Below, one piece after another: positions 23,805 to 34,520 of a stretch of 64,000 nucleotides of DNA. The notes beneath the pieces were generated by a model. It worked only from the letters and a program-made list of their open reading frames with translations. It made no database searches and had not been told where the DNA came from. This DNA is from Bryoerythrophyllum caledonicum. Taxonomy: Eukaryota; Streptophyta; Bryopsida; Pottiales; Pottiaceae. Location: the NCBI GenBank assembly GCA_963971425.1, contig OZ020517.1, forward strand, positions 24,562,462 to 24,626,461. The letters run 5' to 3'. The first letter of the stretch is position 1; each line of letters starts with the position of its first letter. The position numbers and the translations under genes are program-made.

Positions 23805-25522
23805 AACTTGGGAGGAAGGAGGTCGCAGGGGGAGATAAAAGAGTCTGTGGAAGGTCGTAGGGGGAGGAGGGGTCGTAGGGGGTTAGGAGAGAGGTCGCTA
23901 GGGGAGGGAGGTTGGAAAACAGGGGGGTCGCAGGCAAGTGGGGGTCGGTAGCGGGGGGGGGTTGCTGGGTTGAGGTACTGTCCCGGTCAGGGGGGAGGTC
24001 GGGGGCGTGGGGAGTTCCGTTGAGCCTCAGGGTTCGTGGGGGGGTCGGTAGGTAGTGAGGGGGTTGGTAGTTAGGGGGGGGTAGGTCGGGACCAGGGGGG
24101 AGGTTGGTGCAGGGAGTGTCGCAAGTCGTTCCGCGTCTGTGCACCTGCTGTGCGTGTCTATGTTTCTTCTGTGCGCGTCTGCTCTCCTTATGTGCCTGCT
24201 TGATCGTCTTCGTCTGAGTGGTTGAGCGTCTGTGTTTCTTCTGTGCGCGTCTGCTCTCCTTATGTGCCTGCTTGATCGTCTTCGTCTGAGTGGTTGAACG
24301 TCTACTTGGTCTTCCTGTTCGTGCTCTACTGTTGTATACCTTGTGCGCGCCTCTCCTTGTCTGTCCGTCTGATCTTGTTCGTGCTCTTCTGTTCTTCTTG
24401 TGTGTGCCTGTCTCGTTTCTTGCTCGTCCATGTTGTGTTTGTCTCTAGTCATGAATTGTTTCTTGCTCTTGGATCGTGCCTGTCTCGCTCTTCGTGCTTG
24501 TCTGCGGGTGCTGGGGTTTACAGGGAGTATAGGGAGCTGGGTGGGGTGTGGGGAGGGGGCACCTGTTGCGGGGGGGGAGAGGTTGCATAGAGGTTGCAGG
24601 AGTGTTGAGAGAAAGTATGACGGTTCTGTAAGAATACTTACCTGGTTGGTCCGTGATCTTGTTTGTTCGTGCTCTTGATGCGCTTGCTACTGTGTTGTTA
24701 ATATTTGACTGCTGGTCGCCTATCGCAGGTCGTCTCTAGGTCGATTGTTGCTGCTGTTGATGATCTGTGGGGTCTTGGCGGTGTTGCAGGTTGTTCTTGA
24801 GTGCGCGGGAAGTGATTTTGGGTTGATGTTGCGGGCTCCTCGTGCGCGTTGTGTGGATCTGTAGAAAATTTTCCAGCGCTGCCGCGTGCAACGTGTCGAT
24901 ATAAACGTCCTAATGTTGTGTCTAGAGATTCTAGGGTTAGTAGCAGGGTGATTGTGCTTAGTGCTGTGGTTAGTGTGCGTGAGAGCTATTGTGTTGTGAC
25001 TAGTGTATGTGGAGATCCAAAATGTGTAAAAGCAATGAGATGAGTAAGAAATAGCCTGGAATGGTGAGAGGTTGTTGCCGGATACTAGCGTCGTGTTGAT
25101 CTGGTGCTCAATCTTGCGTGTATGATGCGGTCGTGGATCAAGGAGGATCAAGGACTAAGTGGTGGGCGCAGATCTCGATCTAACTACACTCAATCTGAAC
25201 AGATCTAAGGTTGAGGAGGGTCATTGAGTTCAGATCTATGCACAACACTAGATTCCCACGCTTCAGATAAAACTTGCAACAATCTCCCTCAAAGACCTGA
25301 CCACAACCTCTCAAAAGTCCAGATCTAGTGTTTTGAGCGCTTCCAACAAAAGTGATTTGCCTCCCCAACCTCACCAACGTCTATCTCTCGAACAATGTGG
25401 GCTCTCAGTAAGGCCAGCAACCTCTTACTGCACATCCCTCGAGATTATAGACTAAGTCCTTGTGCCTCCCCTCACCACGAATTGCGGAGCTCACTCTCTA
25501 CACATTCTCGTCTAATTATGTT
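23805..25522 (-). promoter_or_regulatory. 5' untranslated region of LINE copy 1
   Basis: This 1.7-kb leader lies between the upstream target duplication and ORF1. Its ORF1-proximal part (about 23750-24110) is strongly C-rich on the sense strand, seen as many GGGGG runs with recurring ggtcg on plus. Two 72-bp tandem units follow at 24161-24304. The outer part has no recognised gene. LINE leaders carry internal promoters, so a promoter is inferred here, not seen. Confidence 0.55.
24161..24304. repeat. Two 72-bp tandem units in the LINE 5' region
   Basis: The unit beginning tgtttcttctgtgcgcgtct at 24161 is repeated at 24233 with only isolated differences. Tandem monomers in the 5' region recall those of several LINE families. 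Confidence 0.85.
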
Positions 25523-25536
25523 CCGTCTCGCCGTCA
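25523..25536. repeat. Right target-site duplication of LINE copy 1 (14 bp)
   Basis: Exact second copy of CCGTCTCGCCGTCA, within the gypsy integrase reading frame. The LINE 5' end begins at 25522 on the minus strand. Confidence 0.92.
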
Positions 25537-26350
25537 CATCTAAGGTGGTGGGCATTGCTTGCAGCAAATTTACATAGTCTCCGAGAGTAAAACGTTGCAC
25601 TTGCGGTCGGTAGCCTCCTCTCTGTATCGTAGCATAACGCAATGTATCCCGATGTTGAGCAATAGAGAGGTTCTCCAATGCCATAGGCATCGCCTTCTTG
25701 AACACCTCCGCACGTTGCTCACTCACTTGAGCCGACGTGTATGGATTGTCCATGTTAGCCAACACGATGTCAGCATCTACATGAATGGCCTTCGGTGAAA
25801 CCGAATGACTTCCAAACAACAAGAAGTAAGGAAAAAATGACGCCAAGGATGCTTGCTTACTAAACCGGTAGCCCGTGGCTATCCATGGTAACTGTAAGTT
25901 CCAATCTTGGTGATGTCCTCATTTAAAACTATACTTCCGAAGCTCTCTTTTGACAGTTTGCACCATGCGCTCCGCAATCCATCCGCTTCAGGGTGATCTC
26001 TTAAAGTAGTGCGGTGATCTATCATTGCTAGCTGACACAACATTTGAAATTCACCCAAGAACTCACATCTTTGGTTTGTGAGAACTTCTACTGGAGCTCC
26101 AAAGCGACTAAGAACACAATCAAGGAAAGAATAAGCGGCTCCATCACTGAACTTACCAGGCAAGGCTATTAACTCGATCCACTTTGAGAAGTCTTCAATC
26201 ATCATCAACACATATTTGTTGTGCCGAGATGTCAGTGGCTGTGGACCTGCAAAATCCAAGCTCCACATATATCTTAAGCCCATAATTACGTGTCCTTGAT
26301 ATGTTTTACTCTCTCCAATGGAGCCAACACACCTTCCGCGTGCCATCCAA
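25523..26350 (-). pseudogene. Gypsy integrase core and start of C-terminal domain (5' part of split integrase)
   Basis: The core shows WSLDFAGPQP (first catalytic Asp), KYVLMMIEDFSKWIEL, FGAPVEVLTNQRCEFLGEF (the usual second Asp appears as Asn in TNQ) and HPEADGL (a position near the catalytic Glu). The C-terminal part has RDTLRYATIQRGGYRPQVQRF and FTLGDYVNLLQ, ending at VTARR where LINE copy 1 is inserted. A frame change occurs between the core and C-terminal parts near 25850. This is the strand-transfer enzyme of the gypsy element, now broken. Confidence 0.85.
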
Positions 26351-26739
26351 CTACACTCTCAAAAGGTGAATCCTCTCCTACACATACCGTTTGACTTGTT
26401 GCAAGACCCGATCTCTCTCCTTAGCTGACCACAAGTGCACCACTTCTCGATTATTTGGAAACTGCTATACAATCGTGTCCTCATAAATATCCTTGGCGCT
26501 CCCAGATTCTTCACCGCCGTCCTCATCTATACGTATGGTCAACACACTTAGAAAGGGCGAACAATGTCAACCTGACAACGGATTGGCCTCATCCACCCCG
26601 TGCCACCTAGCGCCGGTAGCATCCGCTTGGTTTGGAATTGGATTGAGGCTTAGGCCGTCGGCATCCATATTCACCAATCCCGCTCTGTGCACCACCTTGA
26701 AGTTGTACTCCATCAACATCAAGGCCCACCGCGTTGGTT

Positions 26740-26990
26740 TTTTTTAGTTTGTCAAACTCCATCGATCACTTTAAAAGTTGATGATCTATAACCAACGTAA
26801 ATTCATTACCATAAAGGTAATACCGAAAATGAGGAATTGCCCATATCGCGGCCAAGCATTCCCCTTCATATGAGCTATACTGAGCCTCCGCATTGTTGTT
26901 GGACCGAGTGGCGTACAAGATCACAACTCTTTTTATTTGTCATTCATTTGTGTCAATATTGCGCTGATTCTCAACGCACTCCAGCCCGTA
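26740..26990 (-). pseudogene. Gypsy RNase H domain remnant
   Basis: The minus strand reads NAEAQYSSYEGECLAAIWAI, HFRYYLYGNEFTLVIDH and QLLKW in one frame. These are the Ty3-type RNase H landmarks (E of YEGE, D of the usual TDH, here IDH). It lies directly after the RT as expected for Ty3/gypsy, and stops on both sides break it. Confidence 0.75.
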
Positions 26991-27022
26991 TGTAGTTAGT
27001 TTGTCCTTCCTCCTTTCGGCCT

Positions 27023-28084
27023 TTAAAGTATAGGTGTCGATGCCAAGCGGTCTTTCAACTCTTGAAAGGCCGCCTCTTGCTCATCTCCCCAGATCCAAGG
27101 TTGATCATTCCTTGTCAACATAGTCAATGGCTTGGCAATAGCACTGCAAGTCTTTACAAAAATTTTATAGTAGTTACACAACCTCAACAATGCACGTAGC
27201 CTACTAACATCCCTTGATCTAGGAATAGACATCACTACTTCAATTTTTCTAGCTACCACACTCAATCCACTTAGGTATATCATGTGGCCTAAGTACTTGA
27301 TGCGATCAAAGTAGAATTTGCACATACCAAGGTGTAACTTGAAACCATGGAGCCTCAATCTAGCAAACACTTCCAACAAGTGTAGCCTATGTTGCCTTCG
27401 ATTCTTCCTAAAGACAACGATGTTGTCAATGTAGCATCTCACAAAATCCAAGCCCGAGAAGACTCGGTCCATAACCCTCTAAAATTTGGCAGACGCATCC
27501 TTCAATCCAAATGATAGGAACTTCCATTAGAACAACTGGTCCTTCCTATCTTTGTTACTGTCCCTAAACATGTTCTTCTCCTTGTCAACTTCTCTCAGTC
27601 CAATCTGGTGGTATTCAGAGTGCAAGTCGAACGTACTAAATACCTTGGGATGACGAATAGCTTCAAAGTTCTCCTTCGGCGTTGGCATGGCATAACGATC
27701 CGACTTGGTGAATTTATTAATCATTTTCTAGTCCCAACACATCCTCTTCTCAGTCCTATTACTGTAGATCTCTTTCTTGGATGGCATAACCGTCGCTGAT
27801 GCATACACACAATCCGGTGGAGCCAACTCCATTAGCTCTGTGGCCACCAACTCCTTCGCACAAGCGAATACCATCATCCGTTCAACATCGCGATACTTGT
27901 ACGGTTTCCAATATATTGGTATTTTGTCCGTCAAATCGATACATATTTCTTGCCCCTTCAACACTCCAAGATCTTCTAGACTAAAGGCAAAACAATCCAT
28001 CTCCTCCTTGAGGAACTCATGTTCCTCTGCCTCAGCTGCTCCATCCACCAGACCTACTATCGATTTCCAAGTATCCTTGGTCAC
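27023..28084 (-). pseudogene. Gypsy reverse transcriptase remnant
   Basis: Three adjoining frames carry the RT: CFAFSLEDLGVLKG…IDLTDKIPIYWKPYKY at the N-terminus, then FTKSDRYAMPTP and FSTFDLHSEYHQIGL, then FVRCYIDNIVVFRK with the active box YIDN in place of YxDD, and KYLGHMIYLSGLSV. The final part (KPLTMLTRNDQPWIWGDEQE) leads into RNase H. Stops at about 27725 and 27525 and the altered active box make it dead. Similarity is to bryophyte/charophyte-type gypsy pols as far as I can judge from memory. Confidence 0.85.
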
Positions 28085-29247
28085 CGCCTTCTTCAGTTCC
28101 TTTGGAGCAGGGTTCTACTTCCTTTGTTGTTATTGAATGCCGATTAAATGAAGCTATTCTTCCTCCTTCTTCACCATGCTTCCAAGTCCTTCTAATTGGT
28201 TTAGTCTGCCAATCTCCTCCATTTGGTGAGTTGTGTGTACTTCCATGAACATCTTCTCCACAGCTTCTTTCAAATCCCCCCTCTGGTGGGACAATCCTCT
28301 GCTTAGCTCATATCCTCTACTCCATGGTGAAATCCTCAACGTTGGGCGTCGCAAAAAGATTTCCGGTACCCCACTTATTCTATGGATGAGGTGCTAAGGC
28401 ACTTTCCCCTTGAACCACTTTGTCTGTCACCTTGACAGAGACAAATGGTTCTCCAACTGCCCGCAACTCATAAGACTCCATGTAATTAGTGAAGGTAGAA
28501 GCTAACCGCTTCTGTTTTGCCCCTAGTAACAAAAGGATCCAGGTCAAGCAATTCAAATCCATTTCTTGCTCAAGTAAAAATTGCCGATGTTGCTCCAAAA
28601 TCCCAGGAACATTACTAGTGCCCTTGGAAAATCCCATGGCTCCCTGCCGTTCATCCGCATTGGGCTCCATCATTTCTTGAGACAAAGAATTCTAAACAAG
28701 GCCAGGGCCGTTATCTTTAAAGGCATACAACCTAGCAAAACTAATTAACGTGGGCAATGCCCTATGTAGTTTTCCTTTGTAGTTAACCACCGCTAAGGGT
28801 GCTTGGTTGTCATGGTAAACACGCCGCAGTGCCCTGTAAGAATCCAAAATGTCACTCACACAAACATCCGGTCGTTTAATACGATCCGCGGCGGACTGTA
28901 GCAACTCTTGAGGTGCCAAATTTGTCCACAACAATCACGGGCAATGTGTTTGCGATCCCGCCGCAGCTCCATCTAGTAATACGGGCAAACCCAAAGTTTG
29001 GTGTATGCGGTGCATGCCCTCCAATGTCTTCGACCTCAAGCTACCCACCACCGACACATTCTCCACGTTGTAACCTTGTGGTCGCTTCTGCGAGGTCTGA
29101 AGCAAACGCAGTACGCGGACCATGTTGTGAAACCGCGAAGAAGGAGTATCTTTAAAGCCGTTCTGATGTCCAGCCATGGACATACCTTGACATGGCCGAC
29201 CTGCAATGACAAAGTCCACATGGCCAATTCGATGAATATCCTCTGCT

Positions 29248-29252
29248 GAAAG
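29248..29252. repeat. Left 5-bp target duplication of the insertion in the methyltransferase
   Basis: GAAAG here and at 33473-33477 flank the 4,220-bp insertion. Confidence 0.8.
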
Positions 29253-32200
29253 TGTCGTAGTCTAGTGGTTCATAATTCCCAAAATTAACCGAAATTAACC
29301 TTAAGTGAGCCCATATAATTAAATTGTTTCCAGGGATTTTTATCCTGTGTCAAACTTTCTAAATTTTAAAACAATATATACTCAATACCTTAGCACATCC
29401 GGCATGATGGCTTCATTGGTACCTTAGTGACTGATAACTAGTAACCACAAATGTTTAATTTAAACACTGTTGAGCGTTAGAGTAGTTTTCCGGTAAGTTT
29501 TTACAGTGCCTGAAAGTCACTATAGATTCCGTTCTTGCAATCTAGAGGCCACAATCTCCACAACCTTACTCTACACCATAAAAGAGTTAAAAGGTTGCAG
29601 CTAGTTCACCGGCCCTCACAGTTTATCGGAAAACAGTCCTAGAAACAACTTGGGAAACAGCCCCGGTAAACCAATCACGCAAAGCCGGATTTCAACTACA
29701 ACGAGACCTTATGAATCAAACAAGGAAGATCAAGAATCACAACAATCTAGTGGTAAATAATTCACACAAGCAAGACAACTTTCCACGGGGATCAAGGAAT
29801 CTCATCCACTATAAGGGTAGAAACCCTAGGAGTACTCTAGACTCAGGCTTAGCCGGGACCTCTCCCGGCGTACCAAGAGGGGGGATGTCACCCCTTCTCT
29901 CCACCAATCCAAACACTTTCCACTTAAGGGATGCTATCATAAATAGCAGTGGGCTTTCCGGATCCCATCCGCTAAGCAACTCTTCTCATTCCAACTGGTC
30001 TAGGATTTGGAATAGATCCCAGATCTAACTCCACCATTGAGCATAGATATCCTACTCCTTCCGGCAGCCTTAACTTACATTCAACCACATATCACTCAAT
30101 AAGCCACAACCTTGCACATCCTAGCATAGACCCACTACAAGGACTCAACTCCCTCCCTCTCTGCTCACACGAGCTCAACAATGACTCTAGACACAAACAA
30201 TGAAGGCAAGACACAAGCAAAACAACAAACAGAAGAAAACTTAAAACAAGAGCCCAACGCTCTTAAGTACACAAATGCCACTAACTACCCTCCAAAACTA
30301 GATCCCCAAAAGGTGGGAAACCGCATCCAGATTGTTGAATTGAGGGTTGCCTAGTCACCAGTGGATTGCCGGTTAGACCGGTAAACCGGAAGACTCCCGG
30401 TCTGAGAGCGATAAAATTTGGTAGCCGGAGAAATCACACAAGTGGTAGTGACCAGGTGCACAATGGGGCCCCATCGACATCACTACTCCCACCTAGCGTT
30501 AATCTACCATACCTAGCAACATCCTATCAACGGATAGGAATAATCCACAATAACATAAAACATAGGCTCATCCAAGGACCATAAGACTTATTCGAAGAGT
30601 GGACTTATCTTTTGGTAGATCCATGGGAAGATTGACTGGAAGATTGGGAGTATCGGTGGGTACATAGTCAAGAGAATCCATTGGAAGGTAAGAAGTCTTA
30701 ACCGGGAGGTCTACCGGTAAATTGGGAGTATCTACAGATATATTGGGAGTATTGATCAATACATGAGAACTCTCCACAGGATTAGTAAGCATAGCTATTG
30801 GTGATTCAACCAACAAATCCGTTCGTGAGAAGAAAATATCAACCGGTTCCTTTCCTGGAGGATTGACTAGGAGACCTCGTTGTCCTTTGTAGACTTTCAC
30901 ACCCCACTCCTTGGAAGATGGAAAATTTGGTGTATTCATTGGACATTGAGTGGTTGGATCATCATCTTCTTAAAAAAAAAAGGTATACGCAAACCTTCTC
31001 TTCTTCCGGGTTGGCTCCAATCTTGCATTGGTATTGTGGCCCTCGTTTGTCCAGCAAGCAGCTTGGTCAGTGCCACCATAGTCTCTTGTGCCTTGACCTT
31101 TGTATGAAGGTGTCCCTTGCCGGATGTCCAAAGATCCCTCATTACTTTAGTTAATTGTTCCCAGATCTCCTGAGCTGCAGCTAAAATGTCTCTAGTGTTT
31201 TCTACTCCAAACACCTTCCGGAGAGCCCTCTGAAGACTCTTTGCCTCCAGAAGCTCCATCTCCATCTGCTGGACATCTCGGGTCACATTTTGGGAGAACT
31301 TAGTTATATTATCCACCAGTGTGAGATTCTTGGATGGCCGGGGTAGTGGTGGTGGATTTTCCCGGTGAGACCAAGATGACCTATCATCGTTCTAGAGTGA
31401 CCAGGATGGTGATGCCTCCTGTTGGTTTGCCGGTAGCGTCAACCGTATTTCAGTATGTTGGGGAAAGGCCCTAGGAGAATGGTCTTGGGAAACCTCCCTT
31501 GCCTCCAAATCCTCTTTTCTTCTGGATCCAGATGTTTGTAATGCCAATATAAATGCATGAGGTATGTAATCAAGAAAGTCTTGGAACATCCACCTTATTG
31601 AATTGCCTGAAGTTGTGGTAGAATTGCTTCTTCCACCAAAAGCCCCTAGTCCGGAAGGAATTCTCGAAGAATGCCTGTATGTAGGTGGTGGCCAACCGCT
31701 CTGTGATTTTTTGACGTTGGTTGAGGTGGAAGATTGGGTTTAAAAACTCAACCATCCTCCTCAACCAGTTGTTCGTGGATTGATCACTACGATCTCACTC
31801 CGATACGTCGTAGGAATTCGATACGTGCTTATCCAACAACTCCCGGTTGACCTTGGGCGTCCATCCCTTCTCTTCCGCAAAAGAGTACACAATACGCCAT
31901 ATGACATTCGTCCATGTCAAGGGATTACCCAGTAGACTCCTCGAAGTGTCTTGGGAGGTAGCAACTCTACAGCTGCGTATCCCTTCTGGAAGACCCAAGG
32001 TTTCCCGTATAATCCCATGCAACCCATCCGGGTGAGGTCTTCCTCCAATTCTCCTCCTTGCTCCGTCCCCTCCCACTTGTTAGGATCAATCTTGGAAAGC
32101 TTCAATGTCCCCAGTTGAGTCATGTTGTCCGGAATGGACTAACTCCGGGATGTGCATGTACTTACACCAATCACCCTACCAACTTATCACAATTTCCGGT

Positions 32201-33472
32201 CCGGCCCGGAAAACACAAGTATACGAGGCAACCGGTGTACTTCTCTCTGGAACACTTTTCTAGATTAATGTGGATGTGGGCACTCAAAAGAAGACTTTCC
32301 ACAAGGTTGGGACAATGGAAAATAAATGATGGGACAAAGAGCAGACGCACGAGTAACAAGAATTCAAGATTCTAGGACTTACGAGGTCTAAGTAGAGTCT
32401 ATAGGGAGACTTTCCTCTAGACCGGAAAGGAGGCAACCGGAATTCGCCCCGGAAAAGAAAAATGAGAAGAGATTGTGCAAACGAGAAAGTTGTACAAACA
32501 TGAAAAACCCATCAATTGACAAGAATCACCTTGTTCACAATTCTAGCCACCTCTTGTTGGACCCGTAACCTTCTTGCAATCGTGATTTGATCTCTGAATC
32601 TTCTCGCCGCGGTTGTGAACCTCTTTGCACCGCCTCCACGCCTAGTAATCGCCACCTCGGTTGTGTCTAAAACCCCCTCCACCACAATCTTCTACAAATC
32701 CTAGATTCAAAAACTCAAACCCTAGGTGGCTGCAATTCTATTTCCCTTCCTCCACAAACCCTCCTCTTCATGATGGCCATCTTCGTCCACTTGATCCTTC
32801 CACTTCTTCTCCTCTTCTTCATTTCTTCTTTTTTTTCCTTCCCCGTGGCAATACCCCTCTCGCGCGATGTGCTCTCTCACCTGCTCGGGTATCCACTCTT
32901 CCTTGTGCGCTGGTGACCGACTCTTGTTGGTATCCGGCTTTCGCTGGTACCCAGTCGATACCAGGGTTTAGCCCGGATATCAGTCATTTTTCTATTTTTC
33001 TATTTTTTCTATTTTTGTTTCTTTCTTTCAATTTCTTCTTTTAATCTTTTTCTTTCATATAAAATTAAACTCCTATTCTTTGAATAAGAAATTAAGTCTC
33101 TAAGAAATACTAAAGTAACAAGAGGAAACCAAAACAATTAAACTAGAAGGAAAAACTATAATTAATCTATCTATCTAAGGAATAATTTGACTAGCTAATT
33201 TAACCCTAAATGGGTTTCGGATCCTTTTCCCGGAGATTCTTCCCGGGCACTCTCTTCAAGTCTTACCGGGCATAAAACTTGGTTGTTTAAGGCCCGATTT
33301 TATCACCACTATAACACTAATTAACTAGTTAAGCTTTCTCCTACTTTCACTAATTGCTATGCAATCTACTTCCATGCAATACTAACTACTTTGCCGGTTA
33401 TCTACACTAAAAAACACAATTTTAGCTATTTTTTTGATAGGGGTAATAAAGTAGGAGTTTTAGACTCCCACA
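29253..33472 (-). mobile_element. 4.2-kb insertion in the methyltransferase gene, class uncertain
   Basis: It is bounded by a 5-bp duplication, begins TG and ends CA on plus, and its ends match as inverted repeats at 10 of 12 positions (tgtcgtagtcta against the complement of tagactcccaca). TG…CA with a 5-bp duplication suggests an LTR-type element, but I found no long terminal repeats, so a non-autonomous LTR relative or a DNA transposon remain possible. Minus-strand coding fragments (about 32123-30570) read QLGTLKLSKIDPNKWEG, TNVIWRIVYSFAEEKGW, a coiled-coil stretch (NVTRDVQQMEMELLEAKSLQ) and repeats of NTPNLPV. They look like a degraded gag-like protein of unknown family, with frameshifts. 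The right part (32640-33472) is AT-rich without coding. Confidence 0.65.
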
Positions 33473-33477
33473 GAAAG
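33473..33477. repeat. Right 5-bp target duplication of the insertion in the methyltransferase
   Basis: Second GAAAG copy; coding of the methyltransferase resumes immediately to its right (minus strand, IALL). Confidence 0.8.
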
Positions 33478-33749
33478 CAAAGCAATATCACCAATCAGCG
33501 TGGAAATTGAAGTTTTGATCGCACTAGTGGCCAACAAGTCTAAGAATCGGTTTCTTAATCACCGTGAATGCAACTTAGCTACGTGGCTTGATTCCTCATC
33601 AACATCTACGTAGATGTAGCATTTGACCTTGATCTTTGCTTGCAGCATTGCCGCCAAGCCACATCCAATTCCGCCGAATTACTCCAACAACACAATACCA
33701 TCCTCTGGTGCCTTCCGGTCAATGGAGGAAGTATCTAGAGGTGGTCCTA

Positions 33750-34520
33750 ATTCTTAATCCCTTTTAGAATCATCTTCCACTTATAGGAGCATCGAATGCT
33801 GTCAAGCATCTTCGATGACTTGTTTAGCATTTTTCTGAAGCTGAGTCGTGGTCTTCCACGCTTCTTCAATGTCAGGTTGATACATCTTCGTGTCTCCACC
33901 ACTTGAGCCACCCACATGGCCACCACCTCATTAAGGATAAAAATAGGCGTAGAAAAATTATCAAAACCCTTATGAAACCATGGTAGTTTCACCTTCATAC
34001 CTCCTGAGAAGGCAAACACATCCGCAAAATTACCAATAAGAACTCGAACAAATCGAGCTGGTAGTTGGGCCTTCCGCCCATCTCCCGCTTGCCATCCTCG
34101 TCTATAACTTGTTGTTTCCTCCCAGAAATCCAAGGTGAATCCCATGGGATATAGTACTGCAGAGCCCACCAAGACATCATATGACTTGGCCTCCATGACA
34201 ATAGCTTTCACCTTCATGAAGCTCGCATCTTCGACATCATCTTCATTGAGTTGCAACATCAACTCCGATTTCGTGATGCCTGTAGCGTGCTCCGTACCCC
34301 AATAGACGTGCTAATTGTCCATGGACACTTCCTCAAAGTGTCCCCAGTCAAACTGAACTCCTCCATAGCAAATGCTTCCAACATCAACGATTAAGCTCCT
34401 AAATCCAAAAAGACTCGTCGAGGTACAAACATCCTCCCCTAAGGCCCAACAAGTTGGAAAATCCCCTGAAAGTTGTCAACCACCACCACACCAAGTGTAA
34501 TGGATGATCTTTCGATTGCG
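33750..34520 (-). pseudogene. Gypsy aspartic protease remnant
   Basis: The minus strand reads ERSSITLGVVVVDNFQGIF, LVGP and then RRVFLDLGA with the protease box DLGA (34405-34394) in place of D[TS]GA, followed by an in-frame TAA and SLMLEAFAMEEFSL. After a frameshift the conserved downstream part continues: SYDVLVGSAVLYPMGF, TLDFWEET and GWQAGDGRKAQLPARF. It lies directly before methyltransferase motif I, so protease and methyltransferase were probably neighbouring parts of one polyprotein. Confidence 0.7.

Larger units (their letters stand above)
12933..25522 (-). mobile_element. Full-length LINE copy 1 (dual-endonuclease, 2A-bearing), 12,590 bp
   Basis: The element is bounded by exact 14-bp duplications at 12919-12932 and 25523-25536. 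On the minus strand it has a 1.7-kb 5' region, ORF1 (to 21534), a long ORF2 ending at 13232, a 3' untranslated region of about 250 bp, a GC-rich terminal hairpin (12980-12953) and a (TTC)7 tail (12953-12933). Non-LTR retrotransposons insert by target-primed reverse transcription and leave variable-length duplications and short 3' tails, as seen here. The domain set of ORF2 (APE endonuclease, RT, RNase H, CCHC, PD-E/K..KY) resembles the Dualen/RandI group first described in green algae. The copy is inactive: the RT active-site box is deleted and the linker is frameshifted. Confidence 0.93.
28530..33720 (-). pseudogene. Cytosine-5 DNA methyltransferase carried by the gypsy element, split by an insertion
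   Basis: C5 methyltransferase motifs occur in order on the minus strand. Motif I (FGGIGCGLAAMLQ, about 33680-33640) is followed by YIYVDVDEE. After the 4.2-kb insertion come motif IV (FVIAGRPCQGMSMAGH, catalytic Cys codon 29190-29192), motif VI (ENV), GSQTHCP and WTNLAPQ, and the C-terminal block EPNADERQGAMGF and LEQEMDLNCLTWI (motif IX-X region). One frame holds throughout except for in-frame stops at 33679-33681, 33559-33561, 28935-28937 and 28692-28694. At the insertion the frame reads GDIALLSAED once the insert and one CTTTC copy are removed. Retrotransposon-borne methyltransferases are known in dinoflagellates and charophyte algae; here the gene sits between protease and RT, so it belongs to the element. 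Confidence 0.85.
12607..34520 (-). mobile_element. Decayed Ty3/gypsy-type retrotransposon carrying a DNA methyltransferase, split by two insertions
   Basis: Read on the minus strand the parts run in order: aspartic protease (about 34520-33750), cytosine methyltransferase (about 33720-33478, then 29247-28530), reverse transcriptase (about 28084-27023), RNase H (about 26990-26740), integrase (26350-25523) and integrase C-terminus plus PHD-like finger (12932-12607). A 4,220-bp element (29253-33472, 5-bp duplication) interrupts the methyltransferase, and LINE copy 1 (12933-25522, 14-bp duplication) interrupts the integrase. At both sites the reading frame continues correctly once the insertion and one duplication copy are removed. 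Domain order PR-RT-RH-IN is Ty3/gypsy. Several stops and frameshifts make it non-functional. LTRs and gag were not identified, so the outer limits are provisional. Confidence 0.8.

Noticed and set aside
24027-24452. Arg/His-rich frame in the LINE 5' region as a protein
   Set aside because: It comes from the 72-bp tandem unit and C-rich leader; no support beyond being open.
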